From Agromyces cerinus subsp. cerinus (GTDB taxonomy: Bacteria; Actinomycetota; Actinomycetes; Actinomycetales; Microbacteriaceae), in the NCBI RefSeq assembly GCF_900142065.1, contig NZ_FSRJ01000003.1, positions 744,001 through 808,000 of the forward strand: a stretch of 64,000 bases of DNA. The letters run 5' to 3'. Below the pieces are notes generated by a model. That model was not told the origin of the DNA. It saw only the letters and a program-made list of their open reading frames with translations, and ran no database searches. Each line of letters starts with the position of its first letter. Positions within the stretch are counted from its first letter, which is position 1. This document shows, one piece after another, positions 24,676-34,971 of this stretch. The translations under genes and the position numbers were made by a program.

Positions 24676-25598
24676 GCCGTGACCTCCTCACGAATCGAAG
24701 CGGATGCCGGCGTGGTGGCCGGCGCCCCGATCACGAGCCGGTGGCTCGCCCTGATCGGCAGGGTGACGAACCACACGATGGCCGCACCGATGGCGACGGT
24801 GGCGAGGATCACGACGATCAGCACGACCGCCATCGCCGAGCCGAGCGCCCAGTTCTGCGCGGTCTGGAACTGGCTCGCGACGAGCTGGCCGACCATGTTG
24901 CCCTTCGCCCCGCCCAGCACCGTCGCCGTGATGTAGTCGCCCATCAGCGGGATGTAGACGAGCAGCACGCCCGCGATGATGCCGGGCTGCGCGAGCGGCA
25001 GGGTGATGCGGAAGAAGGTCGTCCACTTGCCGGCACCGAGGTCCTTCGACGCCTCGCGGAGCGGCCCGTTGACCCGGTCGAACGCGACGTACAGCGGCAG
25101 GATCATGAGCGGCAGGTAGTTGTAGACGACGCCGAGGAGCACCGCCCCGCGCGTGTTCAGGATCGCGAGCGGCTCGAAGCCGACCGCCTGCAACGCCGTC
25201 GAGAGCCAGCCGTCGGGCGAGAGGATCACCTGCCAGCCGATGGTGCGCACGAGGAAGTTCGTCCAGAACGGCACCATCACCAGGGCGACGAGGAGGCCGC
25301 GTCGCGACGGCGGAGCCTTCACCGCCATCCAATAGGCGACCGGCAGGCCGATCAGGAAGCACAGCACCGTGCCGACGATGCCGACCCACAGGGTGTTCTG
25401 GAACGTCGCGAAGAACGTCGGGCTGAACACCTCCGCATAGCGGTCGAACGACAGCTTGTCGGTGGCCTGGGTGGCGAAGATGCTCGGCTTGTAGCCGAAG
25501 CTGAACCACACAACCATCGCCACCGGGGCGACGAAGAAGATGGCGAGCCACGCCCATGCCGGCGCGGCGAGCAGGAATCCGGGGAGTCGTCTACGCAC
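24672..25598 (-). CDS. potB: Spermidine/putrescine-type ABC transporter permease (PotB)
   Basis: A 308-residue permease of the PotB type: six hydrophobic segments starting with GFLLAAPAWAWLAIFFVAPV, a conserved FWTNFLVRTIGWQVIL segment and the EAA loop (REASKDLGAGKWTTFFRITLPLAQPG). The start codon lies 8 bp inside the end of the binding-protein gene, and the stop overlaps the PotC start (ATGA), so the three are translationally coupled. It pairs with PotC to import the ligand brought by the PotD-type protein. Confidence 0.9.
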   Translation of the reverse strand: MRRRLPGFLLAAPAWAWLAIFFVAPVAMVVWFSFGYKPSIFATQATDKLSFDRYAEVFSPTFFATFQNTLWVGIVGTVLCFLIGLPVAYWMAVKAPPSRRGLLVALVMVPFWTNFLVRTIGWQVILSPDGWLSTALQAVGFEPLAILNTRGAVLLGVVYNYLPLMILPLYVAFDRVNGPLREASKDLGAGKWTTFFRITLPLAQPGIIAGVLLVYIPLMGDYITATVLGGAKGNMVGQLVASQFQTAQNWALGSAMAVVLIVVILATVAIGAAIVWFVTLPIRASHRLVIGAPATTPASASIREEVTA

Positions 25599-26769
25599 CA
25601 GCAGCCGCCTTCGTCGCGTTCCAGATCTGCACGATGCGCTCCTGCGCCTCGGTCAGCTCGCCCTCGTGCATGGTCGCGATCTGCTCGCGGGTGAAGAACA
25701 CGAGGTCGAGCATCGGCAGGCCGGCATCGGATGCCATCTGCTCGATGCCCTTCGCCCCGGTGTCGTACCCGATGTAGTCGAGTTCGGCGAGCGCGTTCTC
25801 GGGCGAGAGTACGTAGTCGATGAACGCGTGCGCGGCTTCGGGGTTCGGAGCGCCCGCGGCGATCGCCCAGTTGTCCATCCAGATCTCGGTCGCCGGGGAG
25901 CCCAGCACGTACTTCCAGCGCTCGGGGTCGGGACTCTCGAGCATGCCGAGTCGGGCATCGCCGTTGTACGACTGCATGAGCATCTGCGTCGCTTGGGGGA
26001 TGGCGCTGCCGCCCGGGTAGGAGTCGAACGCCGAGATGTGCGGCGCGAGCTCGTTCACGAGGAACGCCTCCGCCGCGTCGAGTTCGTCGGGGTCGGTCGT
26101 GGTCCAGGGGATGCCGTTCGCCCAGAAGTACAGCCCGGTGAGCTCGGCCGGGTCGTCGAGGACCGAGGTCTTGCCGCTCGCCTCGTTCTGCGCGGCGTCG
26201 ATGAAGTCGTTCCAGTCCTTCAGCTCGCGGTCGATCGCGGTCACGTCGTAGACGAAGCCGGTCGTGCCCCATGCCTTGCAGATCGAGTACTGGTTGTCGG
26301 GGTCCCATGCCCGGCCGAGGAACGCCGAGTCGACGTGCTTCAGGTTCGGGATGAGGTCGTGGTTGAGCTCGGCGAGCAGCCCGTGCTCGGCCATCTGCGC
26401 GACGAAGGTGCCCGTCGGCACGACGATGTCGTAGCCGCTCGTGCCCCTCGCCCCGACGAGCTTGGCCACCATCTCCTCGTTGGAGTTGAAGGAGCTCAGC
26501 GAGATCTTCGGGCCGAGGTCGGCCGTGAAGGCGTCGAGCACGTCGGGTGCGTCGTAGTCGCCCCAGGTGTAGATCGAGAGCTTCGACTCGAGCGGGCCGC
26601 CCGAGGCCTGCGCGGAGGTGGGCGACCCGTTCGGCGCGCACGCCGCGAGCAGCCCGGCCGAGCCCGCTGCGGCGGCGAAGCTCAGGAACCGGCGCCGCGA
26701 CAGCTCGCGGCGGATGGTCTTCGCCGCGCCTGCGGGCGCGAGGATGCGGATGTCCGGTTGGTTGGTCAT
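25591..26769 (-). CDS. potD: Spermidine/putrescine-type substrate-binding lipoprotein (PotD)
   Basis: A 392-residue family 1 binding protein of the PotD/PotF type. The N-terminus carries a twin-arginine-like signal (LSRRRFLSFAAAAGSAGLLAAC) and a lipobox cysteine, so it is probably exported folded and lipid-anchored. The mature part begins KLSIYTWGDYDAPDVLDAF, the usual PotD opening, and contains KAWGTTGFVYDVTAI. GAGGAG lies eight bases before the ATG at 26769. It sits 17 bp after potA. The acidic pocket residues that bind amines cannot be verified without alignment; the substrate as a polyamine is inferred from family and neighbouring catabolic genes. Confidence 0.9.
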   Translation of the reverse strand: MTNQPDIRILAPAGAAKTIRRELSRRRFLSFAAAAGSAGLLAACAPNGSPTSAQASGGPLESKLSIYTWGDYDAPDVLDAFTADLGPKISLSSFNSNEEMVAKLVGARGTSGYDIVVPTGTFVAQMAEHGLLAELNHDLIPNLKHVDSAFLGRAWDPDNQYSICKAWGTTGFVYDVTAIDRELKDWNDFIDAAQNEASGKTSVLDDPAELTGLYFWANGIPWTTTDPDELDAAEAFLVNELAPHISAFDSYPGGSAIPQATQMLMQSYNGDARLGMLESPDPERWKYVLGSPATEIWMDNWAIAAGAPNPEAAHAFIDYVLSPENALAELDYIGYDTGAKGIEQMASDAGLPMLDLVFFTREQIATMHEGELTEAQERIVQIWNATKAAAGA

Positions 26770-26786
26770 CGTGACTCCTCGGGCGT

Positions 26787-27956
<1,170 letters not shown>

Positions 27957-28123
27957 TTGCTGGCACCTCCTGTTCACCCGCGCGCCGTCGCGCAGAAGTG
28001 CCATTCAATCCGGGCGACCCGGTGTGCGCAATGCGAGCCGCACCGAACACGACAAACCATCGGGCGGACGGCGCCTGCCCGACAGTCCGTCTGGACGGTC
28101 GGGCGGTCTCACGCCGCGCGCGT

Positions 28124-28180
28124 CGAGATGACAGTTCTCGTCGCTTCCGAGGTGCCTCGGCGACAAGAACTGTCATCTCG
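28124..28180 (-). terminator. Long hairpin downstream of the MacB-like operon
   Basis: Perfect 15-bp arms (28124-28138 and 28166-28180, core GAGATGACAGTTCT) plus inner stems GTCG/CGAC and CCGAGG/CCTCGG around a 2-base loop. It starts 47 bases beyond the FtsX-type gene stop, so it can terminate that operon; its size is greater than an ordinary terminator. The rest of the region 27957-28226 shows no gene; the potA promoter must lie here but I cannot pick it with confidence. Confidence 0.7.
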
Positions 28181-28226
28181 CGGGGTGCGGGGTGCGGGTG
28201 CGGGTGCGCGGCCGCGGGCGACGGCG

Positions 28227-29414
28227 TCAGGCGTTGAGCGCCGCCGTCGGCGAGGTGCGCGCCGCCCGCGCCGCCGGGAGGGCGCCGGCCACCGCGCCGA
28301 CGACGACCGTCGCCACCACGCCGGCGGCGAGCACCGCGGGCGGCACGGCGACGAGCCATCCGTTCGCCCCGGCGACGATCGCCGTGATCACCCAGCCGAT
28401 GGCCGTGCCCGCGATGCCTCCGCAGAGCGCGAGCAGGATCGCCTCGACGAGGAACTGCGAGCGGATGTGTCCGCGCGTCGCGCCGAGCGAACGGCGCAGG
28501 CCGATCTCCTGACGTCGCTCGAGCACCGAGATCACCATGGTGTTCGCGACACCGATGCCGCCGACGAGCAGGGCGATGGAGCCGACGCCCACGAGGAGGC
28601 CCGTGAACGCCTGGTCGATCGTGTTCTTCGCCGCGAGCGCGTCGGACGGGCGGCTCACCTTCACCTGGCTCGGCGACTCCGGGTTGATCGTGGCCGGCAG
28701 GAGATCGCGCACCTGCCCGACGAGGTCGTCGGCCGAGCGCTCGTAGATCACCGTCGGCGACCCGTTGAACCCGAAGAGCTCGGCGGCGATCGGCCCGCCC
28801 ATCATGGCGACGGAATCGAGTTCGGGGGCGAGCGGCGAACGCTCGAGGATCCCGGCGACCGTGAACTGCGTGCCGCCGATCTCGACGGTGCTGCCGATCG
28901 TGACGATGCCGAGCCGCTCGGCGGCCGTGTCGCCGAGCACGACGACCGGGAACCGCTCGGTGGCGCCGTTGAGCCACACGCCGGAGGCGAGTTCGGCGCC
29001 CGTCGTGGTCAGCAGGTCGAGGTCGGCGGCGACGACGGACAGCCCGGCCGTGGCGCCCGGATCGATGAGGGCGTTGCGGTACACGTTCACGTCGGTGAGC
29101 GTCGCGTGCCAGCTCGCCTGCTCGACGCCGTCGATGCGACGCACACGATCGATCGCATCGGCGGGCAGCTCCGATTCCTCGCCGAAGAAGTCCGAGCCCG
29201 CCGACGCGGTGAGCAGGTTCGTGCCGAGTGCGGCGAGCTTCTGCTTGACGAGCGCCTCGCTCGACGTCGAGATGCCGACGACGGCGATCATCGCGGCGAT
29301 GCCGATCGCGATGCCGAGGGCCGAGAGCACCGCCCGCATGGGCCTCGCGCGCAGGCCGTGCAGGCCGAGCCCGAGCAGGTCCGTGGCGCGGAGGCGGGAG
29401 CGCAGGCCGTTCAC
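28227..29414 (-). CDS. MacB/FtsX-type ABC transporter permease
   Basis: A 395-residue permease with the MacB_PCD and FtsX domains: one membrane segment near residues 33-55 ([21 protein letters not shown]), a large extracellular domain, and three membrane segments in the last 130 residues ([39 protein letters not shown] is the typical cytoplasmic-loop sequence). The GTG start overlaps the stop of the ATPase gene (GTGA). Such proteins form mechanotransmission pumps that expel peptides, lipids or toxins using an ATPase and adaptor, both encoded upstream. Last gene of the four-gene operon. Confidence 0.93.
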   Translation of the reverse strand: MNGLRSRLRATDLLGLGLHGLRARPMRAVLSALGIAIGIAAMIAVVGISTSSEALVKQKLAALGTNLLTASAGSDFFGEESELPADAIDRVRRIDGVEQASWHATLTDVNVYRNALIDPGATAGLSVVAADLDLLTTTGAELASGVWLNGATERFPVVVLGDTAAERLGIVTIGSTVEIGGTQFTVAGILERSPLAPELDSVAMMGGPIAAELFGFNGSPTVIYERSADDLVGQVRDLLPATINPESPSQVKVSRPSDALAAKNTIDQAFTGLLVGVGSIALLVGGIGVANTMVISVLERRQEIGLRRSLGATRGHIRSQFLVEAILLALCGGIAGTAIGWVITAIVAGANGWLVAVPPAVLAAGVVATVVVGAVAGALPAARAARTSPTAALNA

Positions 29415-30133
29415 GAGCGGGCTCCGGCCATGACCCCGGACGCGGCGCCCGAAGCGCCTCCGGCCCCGCTCGACAGGACGCCGTCGCGGATGCCGACGCG
29501 CCGAGGCATCCGCTCGGCGACCTGCGGGTCGTGGGTGATCACGACGACCGTGGTGCCCGCGGCGTTGAGCTCGGCGAGGATCGAGACGATCGCCTCGCCC
29601 GAGCGCGTGTCGAGCGCGCCCGTCGGCTCGTCGGCGAGGAGCAGCGCCGGCTCGCCCACGACGGCACGTGCGATCGCGACGCGCTGGCGCTCGCCGCCCG
29701 ACAGCTCGTTCGGGCGGTGGCGGGCGCGGGCGGCGAGGCCCACGCGCTCGAGCGCGACGGCCGCTCGCGCCCGGCGCTCCGCCTTCGGCACCCCGGCGTA
29801 CAGCAGACCGGTGGCGACGTTGTCGAGCGCGGTGACGCCCTCGGCGAGGTGGTACTGCTGAAAGACGAACCCGATGGTGTGCGCGCGGAGTCCGGAGAGC
29901 TCGGCGTCGTCCATCGTGCCGGTGTCGTATCCGTCGATCTCGATCTCGCCCGAGCTCGGCCGGTCGAGCGTGCCCATGAGGTTCAACAGCGTCGACTTGC
30001 CCGAGCCGCTCGGCCCGACGATCGCGAGCATCTCGCCGCGGTCGACGTCGAGGTCGGCGTGCGAGAGGGCGACGGTGGGCGGCGAGCCGTAGGTCCGCGA
30101 CACTCCGCGCATCCGGATCAGCGGGGCGCTCAT
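29411..30133 (-). CDS. MacB/LolD-type ABC transporter ATPase
   Basis: A 240-residue ATPase. Walker A is [20 protein letters not shown], the Q-loop segment [20 protein letters not shown], the signature [14 protein letters not shown] and Walker [13 protein letters not shown], all diagnostic of the LolD/MacB group. The C-terminal 15 residues are Gly/Ala-rich. The ATG at 30133 overlaps the stop of the adaptor gene (ATGA); a longer open frame upstream is only a shadow of the adaptor gene. It drives the FtsX-type permease encoded next. Confidence 0.93.
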   Translation of the reverse strand: MSAPLIRMRGVSRTYGSPPTVALSHADLDVDRGEMLAIVGPSGSGKSTLLNLMGTLDRPSSGEIEIDGYDTGTMDDAELSGLRAHTIGFVFQQYHLAEGVTALDNVATGLLYAGVPKAERRARAAVALERVGLAARARHRPNELSGGERQRVAIARAVVGEPALLLADEPTGALDTRSGEAIVSILAELNAAGTTVVVITHDPQVAERMPRRVGIRDGVLSSGAGGASGAASGVMAGARS

Positions 30134-31257
30134 TCGGGCACCACGACCTCGTCGCCCGCCTCGAGCTCGCCGCCCGTGACCTCGACGAGTCCGTCGGCGA
30201 ACAGGCCGAGCTCGACCGGAACGGTCTCCACGACGCCCTTCGCCACGACCTCGACGGCGAATCCGCCGCCCGTGCGTGCGAGCAGCGCGGTGACCGGCAC
30301 GAGCAGTGCGTCCTCGCGACGCACGGCGGTGAGCTCGCCGTTCACGGCGACGTCGTCGAGTCCATCGGCTGCCGCCGGGTCGTCGAGCGTGATCGTGAGG
30401 GGGAGCTTCAGCTTCTTCCCGCCCTGATCGTCGTCCTGCTCGACCGGTGCTCCGACGGCACTCACCTTTCCCGGCACCGTGGCGCCGCCGGGCAGCGTCA
30501 GCTGCACCGGCGTGCCGACCGGGGCGATCGGCTCGAGGTTCGGTGCGATGAACGCGGTCACGCGCTTCACCGTGTCCGAGACCGCGATGACGGATGCCCC
30601 GGCACCGCCGCCGATCTGCGCCTTGTGCTGTGCGACGCGCACCGCGGCAGGAGCGAACACGATGCGGCCGGGCTCGATCGCGCCGGTCTCCTCGAGGCCG
30701 AGTGATTCCTGCCAGCGCTCGATCGCGTCGGCCGTCGAACCGGCGAACTCCTCGTCGGGCTCTCGTTCGAAGAAGCCGAGCGCGGCGAGGTTCTGCTCGA
30801 GCTGCAGCACGTCGGGGCCGTCGTCCATGCCCTCGGCGAACCCGCGCCACATCGGCAGCGCACCGATGAGGAGCACCACCGGGTCGTCGTCGACGCGGAA
30901 CAGCGTCGCGCCCCGGTCGAGCACGGCGCCGGTGTCGGGCAGCCAGGTGATCGTGCCGCCGAGGCTCGTGCCGAGCTCCTGCGGGGAACCGTAGCCGAGC
31001 CGCCCGTTCAGGCGCACCCGCTCGGTGAGGTCGCCGCGGGCGACCGGGGTCGTCGCGACGTCTGCGGCCGCGTTCGCCGCGTCGCCCTCGTCCTTCGAGG
31101 ATGCCGGCAGTGTCACCGCGAGCACCGCGCCGGCGATGCCGAGCACCGCGACGCAGGCGCCGGCGATCACCCACGGGGTGCGGCGGCGCCGACGGGCGGG
31201 CTGGGCCGCCGCGGCATCCGTCATCTGGTCCTCCGCCAGCGCGTGCTGCTCGGTCAT
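30130..31257 (-). CDS. Efflux adaptor (HlyD/MacA-like) with an embedded peptidoglycan-binding domain
   Basis: A 375-residue membrane-anchored adaptor. Residues about 22-48 are an Arg-rich stop and a membrane anchor ([22 protein letters not shown]), followed by a barrel-sandwich region ([30 protein letters not shown]) interrupted near residues 140-190 by a peptidoglycan_binding_1-like domain ([31 protein letters not shown]), then a beta-barrel part. This arrangement is common in actinobacterial MacA-type adaptors and would tether the pump to the wall. The ATG at 31257 overlaps the lipoprotein stop (ATGA), and its own stop overlaps the ATPase start. Confidence 0.9.
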   Translation of the reverse strand: MTEQHALAEDQMTDAAAAQPARRRRRTPWVIAGACVAVLGIAGAVLAVTLPASSKDEGDAANAAADVATTPVARGDLTERVRLNGRLGYGSPQELGTSLGGTITWLPDTGAVLDRGATLFRVDDDPVVLLIGALPMWRGFAEGMDDGPDVLQLEQNLAALGFFEREPDEEFAGSTADAIERWQESLGLEETGAIEPGRIVFAPAAVRVAQHKAQIGGGAGASVIAVSDTVKRVTAFIAPNLEPIAPVGTPVQLTLPGGATVPGKVSAVGAPVEQDDDQGGKKLKLPLTITLDDPAAADGLDDVAVNGELTAVRREDALLVPVTALLARTGGGFAVEVVAKGVVETVPVELGLFADGLVEVTGGELEAGDEVVVPE

Positions 31258-31802
31258 TCCTCGTCCATCGTCGGGAAGTCGGCCTGCTTGCCGCACTCGT
31301 CGGCGTCGACCGGGTCGATCTCGTCAGCCGACATCGCCTCCGTCATACCGGCCGCGCCGTCGGGCGAGATCTCCGGGTCGTCGAAGTCGTAGCCGCGTTC
31401 GCGCAGGCACGCGGAGAAGCGAAGCGAGGCCTCGTTCATCTCCTCCTGGTCGGGCTGGCCCGGCACCGGGGGCGGATCGCCCACCTTGTCGAAGCAGGTG
31501 CGCTCGGCTGCCGCCATCGCATCGAGGTCGATCTCGTCGGGGTCGACGGCTGCGCTCGAGTCGCTCGTCCCGCCGCTGCTCGCGGAGCCGTCGGCGCCGG
31601 TCGCCATCCCGATGTCGATGCCCTCGTCCTTCATGCAGGAGGTGAATTCGGTCGACCACTCCTCGTAGGCGGCATCCGAGTCGCCCGACTTCAGGTCGGC
31701 GGAGTCGGCTCCGTTCGGGGCGCAGGCGGTCAATGCCAGGAGCAGGCCGATGCCGGCGAGGGCGAGCCCGGTGCGGGCGCCGCGAGAGGTTCGTGAGGTC
31801 AT
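31254..31802 (-). CDS. Lipoprotein at the head of the MacB-like operon
   Basis: A 182-residue protein with a signal ([18 protein letters not shown]) and lipobox cysteine, followed by an acidic domain with regularly placed cysteines ([36 protein letters not shown]), probably two disulfides. The pattern 'F-x-x-C-(M/L)-(K/R)-(D/E)-x-G' occurs twice, suggesting an internal duplication. AAGGACT precedes the ATG. First gene of the operon with adaptor, ATPase and permease, divergent from the two-component system. Proteins of this kind are frequent partners of such pumps; a role as ligand binder or sensor is a guess. Confidence 0.85.
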   Translation of the reverse strand: MTSRTSRGARTGLALAGIGLLLALTACAPNGADSADLKSGDSDAAYEEWSTEFTSCMKDEGIDIGMATGADGSASSGGTSDSSAAVDPDEIDLDAMAAAERTCFDKVGDPPPVPGQPDQEEMNEASLRFSACLRERGYDFDDPEISPDGAAGMTEAMSADEIDPVDADECGKQADFPTMDEE

Positions 31803-31953
31803 GGGTGAGTCCTTTCGATCGCGCCGCGATTGGCGCAGGACCCAGCTCACTCCCAGCGCGGTTGCTGTGGGGTAAAGCGGGGAGTTGACGATTTCCTTAC
31901 GGTCGACGGGATTGACTGGGAGACTCGGATGCTGCAATCGAACGGAGTGGGAC

Positions 31954-32622
31954 ATGCGTGTGCTGATCGTTGAGGACGAGCCGTACCTCGCCGAGGCCGT
32001 GCGCGCCGGGCTGGCACTCGAGGCGATCGCAGCGGATGTCGCCGCCGACGGCGAAGCCGCCCTCTTCAGCATCGACGTCAACGACTACGACGTCGTGCTG
32101 CTCGACCGAGACCTGCCGGGCATGCACGGCGACGAGGTCTGCCGGATCCTCGCCGCCCGCGAGGAACGGCCCGCCATCCTCATGCTCACCGCCGCCCGGA
32201 GGCTCGGAGACAAGGTCGGCGGCTTCGAGCTCGGCGCCGACGACTACCTCGCGAAGCCGTTCGAGTTCCCCGAACTCGTGGCACGCGTGCGGGCGCTCGG
32301 CCGGCGCCGGTTCACCGCATTGCCGCCGCAGCTCGAGGCCGCCGGCGTCGTGCTCGATCCGTTCCGCCGCGAGGTCCTCCGCGACGGGAGGTTCGTGCAA
32401 CTGACCCGGAAGGAGTTCTCCGTGCTCGAGGTGCTCATGCGTGCCGGCGGGGGAGTCGTGAGCGCCGAGACGCTGCTCGAGAAGGCGTGGGACGAGAACG
32501 CCAACCCGTTCACCAACTCGGTGAAGGTGACGATCTCGACGCTCCGGCGCAAGCTCGGCGAGCCGTGGATGATCCGCACCGTGCCGGGCGCGGGATACGC
32601 GATCGATGCGGCCGATGACTGA
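31954..32622 (+). CDS. OmpR/PhoB-type response regulator
   Basis: A 222-residue regulator. The receiver has the acidic pair in IVEDEPYLAEAV, the phosphoacceptor aspartate D51 region VVLLDRDLPGMHGDEV, the Thr in LMLTAA and the lysine in DDYLAKPFEFPEL; the C-terminal winged helix reads VQLTRKEFSVLEVLMRAGGGVVSAETLLEKAW and TNSVKVTISTLRRKLGEP. The ATG at 31954 has GGAG before it. It overlaps the kinase gene by 8 bp and is divergent from the lipoprotein/MacB-like operon across 151 bp, so activation of that pump operon upon an envelope signal is the likely role. Confidence 0.94.
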   Translation: MRVLIVEDEPYLAEAVRAGLALEAIAADVAADGEAALFSIDVNDYDVVLLDRDLPGMHGDEVCRILAAREERPAILMLTAARRLGDKVGGFELGADDYLAKPFEFPELVARVRALGRRRFTALPPQLEAAGVVLDPFRREVLRDGRFVQLTRKEFSVLEVLMRAGGGVVSAETLLEKAWDENANPFTNSVKVTISTLRRKLGEPWMIRTVPGAGYAIDAADD

Positions 32623-33844
32623 GCCCGCGGCATCCGTGCCCCGCACCTACCGGCTCACCGTGCGAACGCGCCTCGCGGTGACGTACGCGGTGCTGCTGAC
32701 CGTCGCCGGCGCCGTGCTGCTCGCGATCGTCGCGTTCGTCATCGGCCTCGTGCCGAGCTACGAGTTCGCCGAGCCGGCCGCCACGACGACGCAGGCGACC
32801 GAGGTGACGCCCACCGATGCGATCCCCGCTCAGTCGACGCTCCCGTCCGATTCGCCGGAGGTCGCCTACGACCCCGGGCTGCTCGCCTCGACGGCGAGCG
32901 AGGCGGCCGTGGTCGTGAGTTCGCGTTCCGACATCCTGCAGCTGCTGCTCTGGGTGTCGGTCGGGGCGCTCGCGCTGCTCGCCGCGGGCGGCGCATGGGC
33001 GGGCTGGTTCGTCGCCGGTCGCATGCTCCGGCCGCTGCAGGAGGTCAACGAGGCCGCGCATCGAGCTGCGCGCGGCCACCTCGACCACCGCATCGCGCTC
33101 GCCGGACCGCGCGACGAGATCACCGACCTCGCCGACACCTTCGACGGCATGCTCGACTCGCTCGAGCGCTCGGCGAACGCCGACCGCCGCTTCGCCGCGA
33201 ACGCCTCGCACGAGTTGCGAACGCCGCTCGCCACGACGCGCACGATGCTCGATGTGGCCTTGAGCTCGCAGGCCGCGGGCGATGCGCAACTGCTCGAACG
33301 GCTGCGCGAGATGAACGAGCGCAGCATCGCGACCGTCGAGGCGCTGCTCGACCTCTCGGAGCTCGAGTCGACGGATGCCGGCGCGTTCGGCCCCGTGGAC
33401 CTCGCCGCGCTCGCGGCATCCGTCGTCGATGAGTCGCGTGTCGAGGCGGAGGAGGCGGGGGTGCGCTTGACGGCGTCGGCGTCGGCTGCGCCGATGCACG
33501 TCGAGGGCGACGAGGTGCTGCTGCGCCAGCTCGTCGTGAACCTCGTGCAGAACGCGATCCGCCACAACGAGCCGGGCGGTTTCGTGACCGTGACGACGGA
33601 TGCCGCGGGGCCGCTGCCGAGCCTCGAGGTCGAGAACAGCGGCGCCGAACTCGACGCCGCGACGGTCGCGACGCTGACGGCGCCGTTCGCCCGGGGCGGC
33701 GGTCGCACACGCGACGCCTCCGACCGTGGCCGCGGGCTCGGCCTCTCGATCGTGGCCGCGATCGTCGCCCGCCACGGCGCCGAGCTCGATCTCGCCCCTC
33801 GGGCCGGCGGGGGTCTGCGCGCCGCCGTACGCTTCCCGCGCTGA
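32615..33844 (+). CDS. Sensor histidine kinase of the MacB-linked two-component system
   Basis: A 409-residue kinase. A membrane segment at about residues 20-45 (TYAVLLTVAGAVLLAIVAFVIG), an extracellular loop of roughly 70 residues rich in Thr/Pro/Glu, a second membrane segment near 110-132 (VGALALLAAGGAWAGWFVAGRM), a HAMP domain, the DHp domain with the phosphoaccepting histidine in ANASHELRTPLATTRTM, and an ATPase domain with an N-box (VQNAIRHNEPGG), and G-boxes (GRGLGLSIVAAIVARHG). The start overlaps the regulator's stop. The short loop suggests intramembrane or ligand-partner sensing as in bacitracin-type systems rather than a large sensor fold. Confidence 0.93.
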   Translation: MTEPAASVPRTYRLTVRTRLAVTYAVLLTVAGAVLLAIVAFVIGLVPSYEFAEPAATTTQATEVTPTDAIPAQSTLPSDSPEVAYDPGLLASTASEAAVVVSSRSDILQLLLWVSVGALALLAAGGAWAGWFVAGRMLRPLQEVNEAAHRAARGHLDHRIALAGPRDEITDLADTFDGMLDSLERSANADRRFAANASHELRTPLATTRTMLDVALSSQAAGDAQLLERLREMNERSIATVEALLDLSELESTDAGAFGPVDLAALAASVVDESRVEAEEAGVRLTASASAAPMHVEGDEVLLRQLVVNLVQNAIRHNEPGGFVTVTTDAAGPLPSLEVENSGAELDAATVATLTAPFARGGGRTRDASDRGRGLGLSIVAAIVARHGAELDLAPRAGGGLRAAVRFPR

Positions 33845-33895
33845 CGCGCCACCCACCTCACCCTCCCCACTGCGCTTCACATCGGCCCTCGAGAC

Positions 33896-33941
33896 GACGC
33901 GTGTTGTCGCATTCCTGCGACGCATTCCGACAACACGCGTC
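33896..33941. repeat. Palindromic element, left copy
   Basis: Perfect 14-bp arms (GACGCGTGTTGTCG at 33896-33909 and its complement at 33928-33941) with an 18-base centre. The arm sequence recurs, within a 25-bp perfect arm, at 35001-35058. It lies 52 bp after the kinase stop and about 120 bp before the AbiEi/DUF559 gene. Confidence 0.8.
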
Positions 33942-33946
33942 CGTTC

Positions 33947-33962
33947 GCAGGCAGGCAGGCAG
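33947..33962. repeat. Tetranucleotide tandem repeat GCAG x4
   Basis: Four head-to-tail copies of GCAG directly beside the left palindromic element. A short microsatellite-like run in a non-coding stretch. Confidence 0.7.
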
Positions 33963-34062
33963 AGGAGCATGATGCTGCCTCCCCCAGAGCTGCGTTCGTC
34001 GGATTGTCCACACTGCGCGGGCCCCATGGGACGCGCCCGGAATCACCCTGCACGCTGTGCGC

Positions 34063-34971
34063 ATGCGCCCACCGACTCCGCTGCCCTCTCCGTTCGCTAC
34101 CGCTCCATTCACCGTCCGCGCCGCGCTCGACGCAGGCGCGACCGCCCGACGTGTGCGCTCGGTCGAGTTCGTCGCGCCGTATCGGGGTGTGCGAGCCCCG
34201 CGGCAGGGTGCTGACTCGCTCATCTCCCGATGCCGTGCCTACGCCGCGATCATGCCGTCTGGCCACGTGTTCTCAGGTCGCACAGCGGCGATGCTGTGCG
34301 GGCTGCCGTTGCCCGCATCGATCGAGGTCGACCGGAGGATCGAGGTGACCGCGCTCGCCGGTGGGCGAGCGCCCCGCGGCAGAGGCGTGCTCGGCCAGAG
34401 CACTCGACGGAGCCCGCGGCTCGTCCAGGTGGCGAGGGTTCCCGGTGTACGGATGACCTCCCCGGCCGATGCGTGGTGCGAACTCGCGACCACACTCTCC
34501 CTCGACGACCTGATCGCCGCCGGCGATCGGCTGCTCGGTCTGCCCCGTCCGCTCGCCAGCCTGGAGCAGATCGATGCGGCGATCGTGCGCCACGGTCGGC
34601 GGCGCGGGGCGACGAGCCTCCGCGCTGCGCGGGCCGAGATGCGGGCGAACGTCTACTCGAGGCGCGAGACGTTCGTTCGCTTGGCGCTGGTACGAGCGGG
34701 CCTGCCCGAACCGGAGCCGAACGCTTTCATCGAACTCCGACGCGGGCGACGGACCCGCGGCGACCTCGTTTTTCGCGCCTATCGGGTGCTTGTCGAGTAC
34801 GACGGGGAGCAGCACCTCTTCGACACAGCGCAGTGGGCGACGGATGTCGCGAGGCTGAACGATCTCGCCGAAGCCGGCTGGCGGGTCATCCGCATCACGA
34901 AGCAGATGTCGCGCGCCGAGATCGTCGCCCGCACCGAGCGAGCATTGCGCGATCTGGGTTGGCGCGGCTGA
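34063..34971 (+). CDS. AbiEi-like / DUF559 nuclease-domain fusion protein
   Basis: A 302-residue two-part protein. Residues 1-145 resemble the actinobacterial AbiEi-type antitoxin/regulator fold ([55 protein letters not shown]); residues about 200-300 form a DUF559 (Vsr-like PD-(D/E)XK) nuclease domain with [26 protein letters not shown], holding the Asp and Glu expected of the active site, and [16 protein letters not shown]. No partner toxin such as AbiEii is adjacent. Start is ATG 34063 or the GTG six bases earlier; no clear ribosome-binding site. It is flanked on both sides by palindromes with a shared core, suggesting it travels or interacts with them. Function unknown. Confidence 0.82.
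   Translation: MRPPTPLPSPFATAPFTVRAALDAGATARRVRSVEFVAPYRGVRAPRQGADSLISRCRAYAAIMPSGHVFSGRTAAMLCGLPLPASIEVDRRIEVTALAGGRAPRGRGVLGQSTRRSPRLVQVARVPGVRMTSPADAWCELATTLSLDDLIAAGDRLLGLPRPLASLEQIDAAIVRHGRRRGATSLRAARAEMRANVYSRRETFVRLALVRAGLPEPEPNAFIELRRGRRTRGDLVFRAYRVLVEYDGEQHLFDTAQWATDVARLNDLAEAGWRVIRITKQMSRAEIVARTERALRDLGWRG

Noticed and set aside
33947-33962. Possible CRISPR or direct-repeat array near the GCAG run
   Set aside because: Only a 4-bp microsatellite; no spacers of constant length and no cas genes.
34063-34971. A complete AbiE toxin-antitoxin system
   Set aside because: The AbiEi-like domain is fused to a DUF559 nuclease and there is no AbiEii nucleotidyltransferase gene beside it.
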